Source: a virus. Taken from it: 42,527 nt of DNA. Positions 35,456-42,527 of the stretch are shown one piece after another (within the stretch, counting starts at the first letter, position 1; each line of letters opens with the position of its first letter). The stretch covers positions 1 to 42,527 of IMG/VR virus record IMGVR_UViG_3300009537_000047. One strand, given 5' to 3'. Position numbers and translations under genes: made by a program. Below the pieces are notes generated by a model that was not told the origin of the DNA, ran no database searches, and was given only the letters and a program-made list of their open reading frames with translations.

Positions 35456-36679
35456 TTACGGGTTGGTGAAGTTCCCCAGGTACCCCAAGGTCAGACCGCC
35501 GTAGCGAACCTCGAGGCCGGACTCAGTGAGCCATTGGCCCTTTCGTCGATCCTCGTCATTCGCTTGGATGTTATCCTTGAACGCGGTCTTGCGCAGCGGC
35601 CGGTCAATCATCGCTGTTGGATCAATGATGAAGGCCGAGTTCGCATAGGTGCCGTGGCGGTTCATTAGCGGGTGGGTGCGTATGAACAGCCGCCCCTGCG
35701 GAAGAACATACTCCCGTAGATTCATGCCATACAGTCGTACCACCTCCCCGAACTCGATGTTGCCAGCGGATTTCACCACCTGGTTCCAGGCGTTCGCAGC
35801 CCCATTGCCCATGAACACGATACGCTCATCGCCCGCCGCAGTGTCGAAGTCGAACACCTTGTAGATGGCGTTGAGGATCGTGTTCACGGTCGGCGTAGTC
35901 GTGAAGATAGTCACGTTCTGGGTAGAGATGAAACTCCGCAGCCCACCCATGAAACGCAACGGCTTGCCGTTCGCACCTGTGGACTCGTTCTTCGCCCCCC
36001 ACATGTATGCCATCTCCAGACTTGCCGCATGGTCGAACATCTTTCGCTTCTTGTCGTTCGCCAGCGGATCACCGGTGCGGAACTTGGTCTTCAGCGTGGT
36101 GTTCGTAATGTCATACACCGTCTTGAAGATTTGGCAGTAGTTGAAGTACTTGGTCGGGTTGCGGCTCGCAGCCTCCGGCGCCCCTGTACCTTCCGCGAAC
36201 GCATTACCGATCTTGGTGAAATACACATCATCGGCAACGGTAGCAGCAGTGGTACCAGCCTGCCCACGTTTCACCACGAAAGAGGTGGAAGAGGTCACAC
36301 TAGACACCATTACAATCTCATTCGCGTAGGTGGTGGTTTGTGCGGATTCGACCTGGAGCAGATCACCGGCCACGAGGTTGTCCGCCGTGCCCCAGACGAG
36401 ATGCGGCGACGTAGCGCTTGGGTTGGCGCTGTCCACGGTAATCGTGGTGGAGGTGGTGGCGACGAGGCCGTTGAGCTGTAGACGGATGATGTCGTTGGGC
36501 TCGTCCCACCAGGCGAATTCCGGGTCGGTTGTGCCCTCGCTGCGCATCTTCGCCATCAGCGCGGTCAACGGCGCGGAGCCGTTAGGGTTTCGGAACAGAA
36601 TGGTCTCGCGAAAGTCTTTCGGGCGCTCATCGGTTCCGAAATCTCCAGTTCCGCGGAGGCCAGCAACAATGGTAGTCAT
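35456..36679 (-). CDS. Major capsid protein, SU10-like (407 aa)
   Basis: The start of MCPs of the SU10/DUF5309 type is visible: LRGTGDFGTDERPKDFRETILFRNPNGSAPLTALMAKM and then the FAWWDEPND segment. A beta-rich inserted domain spans about 65-155. The core has FNYCQIFKTVYDITNT, a helix with MFDHAASLEMAYMWGAKNE, then an FMGGL.SF segment and the C-terminal VRYGGLTLGYLGNFTNP. The length of 407 is normal. It follows the scaffold and precedes the carbohydrate genes. HK97-fold capsids of this group form T=7-like or prolate shells. Confidence 0.88.
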   Translation of the reverse strand: MTTIVAGLRGTGDFGTDERPKDFRETILFRNPNGSAPLTALMAKMRSEGTTDPEFAWWDEPNDIIRLQLNGLVATTSTTITVDSANPSATSPHLVWGTADNLVAGDLLQVESAQTTTYANEIVMVSSVTSSTSFVVKRGQAGTTAATVADDVYFTKIGNAFAEGTGAPEAASRNPTKYFNYCQIFKTVYDITNTTLKTKFRTGDPLANDKKRKMFDHAASLEMAYMWGAKNESTGANGKPLRFMGGLRSFISTQNVTIFTTTPTVNTILNAIYKVFDFDTAAGDERIVFMGNGAANAWNQVVKSAGNIEFGEVVRLYGMNLREYVLPQGRLFIRTHPLMNRHGTYANSAFIIDPTAMIDRPLRKTAFKDNIQANDEDRRKGQWLTESGLEVRYGGLTLGYLGNFTNP

Positions 36680-36691
36680 ATCAATTCACCG

Positions 36692-37594
36692 TTAGTAGAG
36701 TACGGCAGATTGTCCCCCCGCCTGCTCGAATTCCTCATCGAGGAGCTCAAACTGGTTAGTGGACTGCCGAGTATTAGGGGCTGCAACGGACGGTCGTCCG
36801 GGCTTGTGCGGCTGCCCCCCTCGCGGTGGAGTTGTGACGGTCGGCGGAACGCCAGCGGCGGTGCCAGGCGAGGGCGCTTGACCCCCTCCCTGCAAACCAA
36901 AGGCCATGATCGCAGCGGCAGCAACCTCACGGTTGGCTTTCTCCATAGAGTAGTCCTTTGGAAGGCTTCCCACATAGGTCTGTCGCATACGAATCACAGT
37001 CTGCTCAGCTTCCGGGTTCTCGTTCACATACTCCAGCAGCTCAGGGAACGGCTCATAGAAGGCCGAGCGCGCTTGATCCGCTTCAGTAGTTTGCGTCTGT
37101 ACATGCTGCATCATGTTGGGCAGTGTCTGTGACAGCTGCTGCATGAGGCTGTACTCCACCGCGGCATGTACGCGGGCAGCCAGGTTTGATAGGACCGCCT
37201 GTGGCTCAGAGTCGAAGCGGGAGATGTCGTCGTCGGAAAGAGTATAATACTCTTGGAGTCCGGTGACACGCGCATCGTATTGCTGCTGCTGTTGGGCTTG
37301 CAGCTCCTCTGGCGTTGGGCCTTCCTCGGAGGGGGGCGTTGGGGGCGCGGGCTCCACTGGCGGCGTCGCATCGTCCGCGGCCGAGGGGGTTCCCTCGGCG
37401 GGGGGCGTTGCAGTGGCCGGCTCAGCAGGAGCGGTCCCCTCTTCCTCTATGTCTCCGTCATCCTGGACCATATGACTCAGATCGTCATCATCGGTGACGT
37501 CTTGAGTATCTTCGACTGCTGCGTTGGCGCTCAATGCAGCGTCGTCATCATCCACATCTTCAGCGGGTGCGTTGTCATCAACTTGGTCGTTCAT
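36692..37594 (-). CDS. Capsid scaffolding protein (300 aa)
   Basis: The first 85 residues are very acidic (DDNAPAEDVDDDDAA, TDDDDLSHMVQDDGD), then a Pro/Ala/Glu-rich linker. A helical middle (SDDDISRFDSEPQAVLSNLAARVHAAVEYSLMQQL) and a basic Pro-rich tail (PPRGGQPHKPGRPSVAAPNTRQ) follow. Acidic N-terminus, helical core, and basic C-terminus just before the capsid gene are typical of scaffolds that bind the inner capsid surface. No protease motif is seen. It overlaps the previous small gene by 17 bases. Confidence 0.8.
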   Translation of the reverse strand: MNDQVDDNAPAEDVDDDDAALSANAAVEDTQDVTDDDDLSHMVQDDGDIEEEGTAPAEPATATPPAEGTPSAADDATPPVEPAPPTPPSEEGPTPEELQAQQQQQYDARVTGLQEYYTLSDDDISRFDSEPQAVLSNLAARVHAAVEYSLMQQLSQTLPNMMQHVQTQTTEADQARSAFYEPFPELLEYVNENPEAEQTVIRMRQTYVGSLPKDYSMEKANREVAAAAIMAFGLQGGGQAPSPGTAAGVPPTVTTPPRGGQPHKPGRPSVAAPNTRQSTNQFELLDEEFEQAGGQSAVLY

Positions 37595-37862
37595 CGTTCG
37601 GCTCCTGAGCTTTCGCTTTAAGTTTCATCTCCGCAAAGCGGATCTGGGTTACAGGGAAGTCAAGAAAGAGCGCCAGCCCTTTCAACACTCCCGCGTTAAA
37701 GTTTGCTCCCCGCACGTCCGAGTCGGAAAGCATCGGTTTACGCAAGTCCTCGTTGAACGTTGACTGCGCTTCTTCTACCGCCTTAACCAGACGGTCCCAC
37801 CCCGGACACCTGACCAAGGCCTGGAAGTCCTCCTTGAGTTCCGTCAGCGACGTTTCTGGCAT
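37578..37862 (-). CDS. Small head-assembly protein (94 aa), unknown
   Basis: Start placed at the ATG at 37862, nine bases after GGAG; the frame is open further upstream inside the portal gene. It begins MPETSLTELKEDFQALVRCPGWDRLVKAVEEAQ, helical and charged, with FNEDLRKPML and a C-terminal KLKAKAQEPNDERPS. Proteins of this size between portal and scaffold occur in podoviruses with SU10-type capsids. It overlaps the portal by 80 bases and the scaffold by 17. Confidence 0.65.
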   Translation of the reverse strand: MPETSLTELKEDFQALVRCPGWDRLVKAVEEAQSTFNEDLRKPMLSDSDVRGANFNAGVLKGLALFLDFPVTQIRFAEMKLKAKAQEPNDERPS

Positions 37863-39756
37863 TTGCTGTTGCTCCACCCATTGGTACAATATTACCCGCC
37901 TGCACGCCATCAGCGAACTGCTGGTCTGGAACGGCCTGTAGGCGAAACTGATCTACCTCTACCGCACCAGCGAGTCGGGCGGTGTAAGAGAATATCTGCG
38001 CGAAATCGAGGGTTTGCTGGAGCTGCGGCACCCGCGCCGCATCAACGAAGATTTGCCGCCAGAGCGACGCAAGCGCAAAGCGGTCGATCGGCGCACTCCC
38101 ATCAATCGGAACGAAATCGTAGAATCCAGCGATGGAGTCCCCACTAACATTAACAGTGGATTTCCCGCCAGTCACATTCGCAAGGTCACCGATGATACGG
38201 AACTCCATCTCCTCCTCGTAGTATTGCTGAGTAAGCTGCAGCGCAACCTGTGCAAGCGGGAGCATGCCTTGCGCAGAGCAGTACTCGCTTTTGCTCTTCA
38301 GCCGACTCACGCCGAACGACGTACCACTCCGCACCTCCGTCGCGGTTTTGCGTCCACCGGTGGAGATCTGCCCAAGGATCGAATCGTTGATACCATCAAT
38401 CCGCTGGATCAGCTCAATCACACTCCCCACACCTTGAACGTGCTGCTGTGTCACATCATGAATCCCAAGTTGATGCACAACATCCTTCGGGTTGCGGTCA
38501 TACGCTGCAGGCTTAAGGCGGATGTACCCCCCCGGTAGCGGGTCCTCAATATCATCCATCTCTACCAACATTGGGTTGATAACGTACTGATCTACGAGTG
38601 CCCGCCGCACGTTATAGAAATGTGAGTTGAACATCCACGTCAGTACGTTCTCCAGCGGCTTGATTACTTCCCCAGGCGCTCGATTAATGAAGGAGTGGCC
38701 ATCAGCCTCTGGCTCCATCGCGAAGTACCCGAAGGTGTCGTGGAAGGCGCCTTGCTCTCGAGCCTCAATCACCACATCGTTGATAACTGTGAACACCCAC
38801 TTCCTTGGATACTTCGACGCACCGAGGCCCCAGTCGTTTGGGATCAGCTCGATTTTCATCTCCACGCCATCCAGCATCCCTACCTTTGTCATAGAGGGGG
38901 TGAGGAGTGCGTCGCTCTCATCCGCCACGTTGACGAGATTTGAAGAGGTGTCATCTGTGATGCTACTACCACTCCCGCTTTTCATGAACCTCTTGACGTG
39001 CTTCACGTTCATGTAGCGGCCCTCACGCTCTCCCCGCACGAGATCGTTCCAACTAATCCTCAGCTTCCGTCCAAAGAACTCCCCATCATTAAGCTTCGCT
39101 ACTGGAACGCGGGGGTCAGGGTAGGCGTTCTGCGGACGCACATTGAAGAAACGGTTACCGCTGTACTTCAACATCCGGACTTCAACCTCTTCCTGCCGCG
39201 AGCGAATACCACTCACCGCGAGAGGCCCTACGTTCAGTGGGCGATCTACGATATCTGTAAAATACGCATAATCCTCATCCCAAAACGTTCCGAGGAACCC
39301 CACACCATACTTCACCGCATCGAGTAGCCAGATATACAATGGCACAACATTACGCCCTACCTGTATCTGGTAGTTCATCAGCGCTTCCACCGCCATCTTC
39401 TGCATCTGCGTCTCCCCGTGCCGCCCCATGTACTGCATGACAGGGGACCGTGCAAGCATCACCGACGTAAAGTAGGTGTGCATCGTCATGGTTTCAGCGT
39501 AGGTGTACGGAACCTGGATCGTGGTGTAGTTCGGCTTGCCAGATTGGTCGCGCTGCACCCGAAGTTTTGCATCAAGCTCCATCTCCGGCAGCCCCATACC
39601 GAGAAAGTCGTCATCGAGTTTGTCGAAGTACTTCCGTTTCTCCTTCATTTTTTCTTCTGACAGCCGTACACGATCCTTCACCGCCTGTACTATACGGTCG
39701 TGGAGGGGCTTACTCTCTCGATTGGCGTAGTCGATACGCTTGAGCGCAGTTGGCAT
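37783..39756 (-). CDS. Portal protein (657 aa)
   Basis: A long protein with the portal pattern: a helical, charged start (RIVQAVKDRVRLSEEKMKEKRKYFDKLDDDFL); the strand-helix region VPYTYAETMTMHTYFTSVMLARSPVMQYMGR; DAVKYGVGFLGTFWDED; the Y.NRFFNVRPQNAYPDPRVP block; and a C-terminal helix with QQTLDFAQIFSYTARL. The last 30 residues are Gly-rich. It forms the twelve-subunit gate for DNA packaging. Its start overlaps the end of TerL by one base. Confidence 0.88.
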   Translation of the reverse strand: MPTALKRIDYANRESKPLHDRIVQAVKDRVRLSEEKMKEKRKYFDKLDDDFLGMGLPEMELDAKLRVQRDQSGKPNYTTIQVPYTYAETMTMHTYFTSVMLARSPVMQYMGRHGETQMQKMAVEALMNYQIQVGRNVVPLYIWLLDAVKYGVGFLGTFWDEDYAYFTDIVDRPLNVGPLAVSGIRSRQEEVEVRMLKYSGNRFFNVRPQNAYPDPRVPVAKLNDGEFFGRKLRISWNDLVRGEREGRYMNVKHVKRFMKSGSGSSITDDTSSNLVNVADESDALLTPSMTKVGMLDGVEMKIELIPNDWGLGASKYPRKWVFTVINDVVIEAREQGAFHDTFGYFAMEPEADGHSFINRAPGEVIKPLENVLTWMFNSHFYNVRRALVDQYVINPMLVEMDDIEDPLPGGYIRLKPAAYDRNPKDVVHQLGIHDVTQQHVQGVGSVIELIQRIDGINDSILGQISTGGRKTATEVRSGTSFGVSRLKSKSEYCSAQGMLPLAQVALQLTQQYYEEEMEFRIIGDLANVTGGKSTVNVSGDSIAGFYDFVPIDGSAPIDRFALASLWRQIFVDAARVPQLQQTLDFAQIFSYTARLAGAVEVDQFRLQAVPDQQFADGVQAGNIVPMGGATANARNVADGTQGGLPGLGQVSGVGPSG

Positions 39757-41219
39757 TACGGCGCCCCTCGTGTCATGTGTCGTGATCCCCGCCCAGATGG
39801 GATAAACTGCTGCGCCCCGTTCATCGCAAGGAGCGCTGGGGAAGTGAAGTATGGCTTTGCAATCGTTATAGCCATCGCTACCGCGTCAAGTAAGTCTGGA
39901 CGATCTGGATCAGGCATGTCGATAAAAGAGTTGATGAATTCGTGATGTTCCGCGCGTACATGCAGATTCCCCTTCGCCGCCACGGTCCCGATGTCATCTC
40001 GAATGCGATCAAACTTCGAGCGACGGTCTTGGATCATCTCGATCGGGGGGAATATCTGTCGATCATACATAGCACGTTTAAGCTCTCCCACGAGAACGCG
40101 TTGATAACCAATGCTCTCAATCCCGACAAGGAGGGGGCGATGGACAATATAGAGTTGCAGCAACGCCGCCACGGTTGGAGCAAGGAGTTGTCCACGCTCA
40201 AGGGAATACTCATCGATGTACACATCCGCCCCACACACAGCTATGACTACCACAGCTTGCTCAGAGGCATCATCACGATCACTTGAGGCCGGGTCCACCG
40301 AAATGAACTTCGTACAGATTGGGGGGAGCTCCTCATAAAAGTTCAACCACTCTGCCTTAAACGATCTCGTCTCCGTCGGGATAACCCTACACTCCATTTC
40401 CCGCATCCACACAGAGAGTTTATTCTTCGCAATGTAGCCCGCCTTCTCTCTAAGCAGATATGGCGTTGGGTGCATCTGTGGCCAGACGGATTCTCCCTTC
40501 CCATCAAAACAGCCAACGGAGAACGAACGCCATTGGGGGTCTTGGCAGACCGTCTCAATTGTGTCGTTACGATGCAGCGGTGTCTGGAGTATCGCCATTT
40601 TGGCGCTGGGGTTCACCGCTGGCGACACAAGGGAGCGCTGAAGCGCACCAAAGACGAGACTCTGGTGCTTCTCGCGTTGCTCTTCGGTGTTGGTAGACTC
40701 CTCGTCGTCGATGTCATCCCCCGCTATGAAGTCTGGCCGATCATCGTCCTCGTTGAAGCCGCGGAGTTGTCCGCTGATACCGAGGGCCAGGACGCGGATG
40801 TGGCGCCCGGTGAGCTTGTGGTAGATGGAAATCTCCTTCTCCGACTTTTGTTCGAGTACTAACCCGAACGTGTCCGTCCAGAACTTGTTGTACATCATGT
40901 GGCGTCGGAGCCACCGCACAGAGCGAACAGAGTGTTTCTCTGCCTTAGAGACGAAAATGATAAAGTGGGAGAGTCCATACGCGATTCTCTTCGAGACGCA
41001 GAGGCGAATCAAGGAGGTCTTGGCCCCTTCCCGATATACCTTGACCCCAAGGTAGCGTGACTCTGGGTCCTCCAGCCCCTCCCATATCGCGTTGTGGAAC
41101 GGTGGGGACTCCATCTTGCACGTGCGAGGGAAGAACACGCGGGAGTATAGTAGAGAGTCCAGCGCGCACGCGTGGACGAGTCCCTTGAGATCAAGCTGTT
41201 GCGGGGCGTTACTGGTCAT
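39756..41219 (-). CDS. Terminase large subunit (487 aa)
   Basis: The ATPase has a Walker A-type VYREGAKTSL (61-70) and a Walker B PDFIAGDDIDDEES (about 162-175). The nuclease half has SVDPASSDRDD (about 305-315), GIESIGYQ and the late RPDLLDAVAMA aspartate cluster. These are the RNase H-like acidic residues. The Walker A deviates from GxxGxGKS but keeps the lysine, as in many phage terminases. The length of 487 is usual. It cuts and pumps DNA into proheads together with the TerS candidate upstream. Its start overlaps the nuclease gene by four bases. Confidence 0.92.
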   Translation of the reverse strand: MTSNAPQQLDLKGLVHACALDSLLYSRVFFPRTCKMESPPFHNAIWEGLEDPESRYLGVKVYREGAKTSLIRLCVSKRIAYGLSHFIIFVSKAEKHSVRSVRWLRRHMMYNKFWTDTFGLVLEQKSEKEISIYHKLTGRHIRVLALGISGQLRGFNEDDDRPDFIAGDDIDDEESTNTEEQREKHQSLVFGALQRSLVSPAVNPSAKMAILQTPLHRNDTIETVCQDPQWRSFSVGCFDGKGESVWPQMHPTPYLLREKAGYIAKNKLSVWMREMECRVIPTETRSFKAEWLNFYEELPPICTKFISVDPASSDRDDASEQAVVVIAVCGADVYIDEYSLERGQLLAPTVAALLQLYIVHRPLLVGIESIGYQRVLVGELKRAMYDRQIFPPIEMIQDRRSKFDRIRDDIGTVAAKGNLHVRAEHHEFINSFIDMPDPDRPDLLDAVAMAITIAKPYFTSPALLAMNGAQQFIPSGRGSRHMTRGAP

Positions 41220-41707
41220 GCGCCACGTCCCTTAAAGATGTGAACACCGAATTCCTCACTCTGTACGACGTCTGGCGCCCAACAAAGCCGCGGTGTGCGG
41301 TCTGTGTGAGTGTGAGGGTCGAACCATTCAGTAACCTCACAACACAGAATCGTCCACTGGGGGAACATCGTCGCGAGCACAGGGCGGTATAGCTTAAAGA
41401 GCTGACGACACGCAGCGTTAGTGTGTCGGAGTTTGCACTCAAGGATGAGGAGGCGTCGTTGCTCTGGCCAGAACACAAGCCCATCCGTTTGGCAGAAGTA
41501 ACGCTCCCCCCTATCCCAATAGAGTATCCATGAGTGGGGAACGAACCTCCACCCGTATCTCTCATCGAAGTGCGCAAGGGCCTTACGCTCATAGGTGAGG
41601 CCCCGCTTCTCCGTCGCAGTGTAGCGCTGGCGTTTCTTGCGGATGCTTGGTGGAGGCCCATCTACAAAACTCCCCCGCTCAACCTGAACAGCTTGCCGCG
41701 AGTACAT
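41216..41707 (-). CDS. PD-(D/E)XK nuclease between the terminase genes (163 aa)
   Basis: Start taken at 41707, with GAGGGG upstream on this strand. The motif set is visible: GL...ALAHFDERYGW at the start; TDGLVFWPEQRRLLILECK with the catalytic D, E and K; and then a helix with Q...LYRPVL, the QxxxxY signature. The ending LCWAPDVVQSEEFGVHIFKGRGA is polar. It resembles nucleases next to terminase genes in some podoviruses. It may trim or mature DNA ends during packaging; alternatively it may degrade host DNA. It overlaps TerS by 29 bases. Confidence 0.7.
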   Translation of the reverse strand: MYSRQAVQVERGSFVDGPPPSIRKKRQRYTATEKRGLTYERKALAHFDERYGWRFVPHSWILYWDRGERYFCQTDGLVFWPEQRRLLILECKLRHTNAACRQLFKLYRPVLATMFPQWTILCCEVTEWFDPHTHTDRTPRLCWAPDVVQSEEFGVHIFKGRGA

Positions 41708-42206
41708 GGGCGACGCCCCCCTCAAACGTAGCAGGCGCATCCGAGCGGTGTTCAAGGTAGCGGGCTGTACGCCTCCCTCCCTGCGTGAGGATGCTTTGTG
41801 CATCCTCCAGATCACGCGGTGTGAGGTGGAGGTGGAGATTTGGCGGCACACCCTTTCCACCCCCCAGCGTGGGGTGCAGAATTCCATTCATCTTCCCCAC
41901 TACATCTGCAATTACCGCCGTCTTGTCCGCCCCGGCACCCATGCGTTCCGCGAGTCGGTCCAGCCCCATCGACATCACCGCCGCGGCCTTCTCCTGCGCG
42001 GAGCACAGCACTGGGCTGTCTACCTCAATGCGAGCCTTCGCCAAGTTAGCCTGGAAGAGGTCGGAGTTAATGACGGTACTCACCCACGCCTCCGACCGCC
42101 CCAACGCCATGGCGAGCTCTCGCTGTGACCGCTCAGGGAAGAGGAGGATCATCATGAGGAGCTGGTGGTGCCAACGCCTCATCTTTGCGGGGTGTTTTGC
42201 GGGCAT
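41679..42206 (-). CDS. Terminase small subunit-like protein (175 aa)
   Basis: The ATG overlaps the previous stop at 42206. A helix-turn-helix with SQRELAMALGRSEAWVSTVINSDLFQANLAK (about 27-57) is like the DNA-recognition domain of small terminases. The middle is helical and oligomerisation-like (SAQEKAAAVMSMGLDRLAERMGAG). The C-terminus is Gly/His-rich (GGGKGVPPNLHLHLTPRDLED) and probably flexible. Position as first large gene of the late arm before the nuclease and TerL supports the call. Confidence 0.7.
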   Translation of the reverse strand: MPAKHPAKMRRWHHQLLMMILLFPERSQRELAMALGRSEAWVSTVINSDLFQANLAKARIEVDSPVLCSAQEKAAAVMSMGLDRLAERMGAGADKTAVIADVVGKMNGILHPTLGGGKGVPPNLHLHLTPRDLEDAQSILTQGGRRTARYLEHRSDAPATFEGGVAHVLAASCSG

Positions 42207-42349
42207 CAGGTTTTCTTCAGTATGTATTTTTTGTGCCCAAGCCACCACTTCATTTCAGGAGTCGAGGGACGCTCGAAACGCGGCGTGGTGTTCTTGGGCG
42301 CTTCCCTCTTCTGCGTGGTGCCCTCTTTTAGCTTAAACGTAGTCGGCAT
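42206..42349 (-). CDS. Small basic protein opening the late operon (47 aa)
   Basis: The ATG at 42349 is about 26 bases from the expected start of late transcription. The frame reads MPTTFKLKEGTTQKREAPKN and ends MKWWLGHKKYILKKT before TGA at 42208-42206. It is strongly basic, and the stop overlaps the TerS start in an ATGA arrangement. It has no strong Shine-Dalgarno (GAGATA only). It is short, but the promoter, spacing and coupling support it. Function unknown. Confidence 0.65.
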   Translation of the reverse strand: MPTTFKLKEGTTQKREAPKNTTPRFERPSTPEMKWWLGHKKYILKKT

Positions 42350-42381
42350 GGGGGTATCTCAATAGAGCCGTTCGTCATCCT

Positions 42382-42411
42382 ATTATACCGCGTGGCACGC
42401 CCCCACAACAA
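42382..42411 (-). promoter_or_regulatory. Late promoter on the minus strand
   Basis: On the minus strand TTGTTG (42411-42406) is followed after 18 bases by a perfect TATAAT (42387-42382). The spacer ends GTGCCACGCGG, the same sequence type found in the spacers of promoters P1 (226-254) and P3 (3768-3796). It faces the small protein at 42349 and should drive the whole minus-strand arm, as no other promoter is evident there. The weak -35 box suggests that activation may be needed. Confidence 0.75.
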
Positions 42412-42428
42412 TGAGTAATTCCCCGTCC

Positions 42429-42527
42429 TGGGCAATTGCGCAAAGTGGGCAATTGCGCAAAGTGGGCATGGGCGCTGGGGTGACGCATTGGGAGAAGGAT
42501 GAACGTGAATGTGTAATGTTGTTTTGT
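42429..42527. repeat. Right copy of the 99-bp terminal direct repeat
   Basis: Identical to bases 1-99, including the tandem palindromic repeat and the AATGTGTAAT motif. It should be counted once in a circular map. Confidence 0.95.

Noticed and set aside
1-42527. Single-subunit RNA polymerase, integrase, repressor of the cI type, tRNA genes or CRISPR array
   Set aside because: I looked for each and saw none: no T7-type polymerase motifs, no tyrosine or serine recombinase signature, no regularly spaced repeat array. tRNAs cannot be fully excluded by eye; a covariance-model scan would settle it.

Overview
The window is one phage genome that looks complete. The first 99 bases are repeated exactly as the last 99 (1-99 and 42429-42527), so the contig closes to a circle, or to a circularly redundant molecule, of 42,428 bp. 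The gene set is that of a tailed podovirus. It has a terminase, portal, scaffold, SU10-like major capsid protein, head-tail adaptor, nozzle, short-tail ejection proteins including one of 1,956 residues, tail-fibre proteins and a lysis cassette. It has no tape measure, tail sheath or major tail tube. I see no single-subunit RNA polymerase, so it is not a T7-type autographivirus, and I see no integrase or excisionase. Several sigma70-like promoters are readable by eye, so transcription is probably by the host RNA polymerase of a GC-rich Gram-negative bacterium. The sequence does not identify the host.

Layout: two arms are transcribed towards each other and meet near 16.46 kb. The plus-strand arm (311-16517) carries early and replication genes. 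The minus-strand arm (42349-16456) carries packaging, head, tail, lysis and ejection genes as one tightly overlapping operon. The arms diverge from a control region of about 380 bp that spans the contig junction (42350-42428 joined to 1-310). This region holds tandem 17-bp palindromic repeats, an early promoter under a 9+9 bp inverted repeat, and the late promoter on the other strand.

Left arm: three self-contained transcription units (226-595, 689-1358, 3768-4466) each have a promoter, leader hairpin, one small gene and a strong terminator. The products of the second and third are diverged paralogues. Between them lies the largest non-coding gap (1287-1863), which has 11-bp-phased repeats, a long inverted repeat and an AT-rich core, making it a candidate origin. 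A set of small early proteins follows, several with zinc knuckles or Lar-like pieces. Next comes recombination and replication: a Cas4/RecB-like nuclease, a Sak4-like ATPase, an SSB-like protein, a ParB-methyltransferase fusion, a Dda/RecD-like helicase, a family A DNA polymerase fused to an N-terminal uracil-glycosylase domain, and a DUF3987-like protein with a degenerate P-loop.

Right arm, in transcription order: a small basic protein, TerS, a PD-(D/E)XK nuclease, TerL, portal, a small protein, scaffold, major capsid protein, then a carbohydrate-modification cassette (sulfotransferase-like protein, glycosyltransferase-like protein, small protein, second glycosyltransferase). After that come fibre-like beta-rich proteins, a lysis cassette (TM coiled-coil protein, M15 endolysin, holin, lipoprotein), adaptor, nozzle and the ejection proteins.

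Points most worth attention: the UDG-polymerase with histidine at the Pol I 762 position; the capsid-adjacent sulfotransferase/glycosyltransferase cassette; short acidic-hydrophobic terminal peptides (LDxLLGL / DDVL type) shared by unrelated small early proteins and the polymerase; the candidate origin; and several repeated intergenic motifs. All functions are read from motifs by eye. No database search was run.
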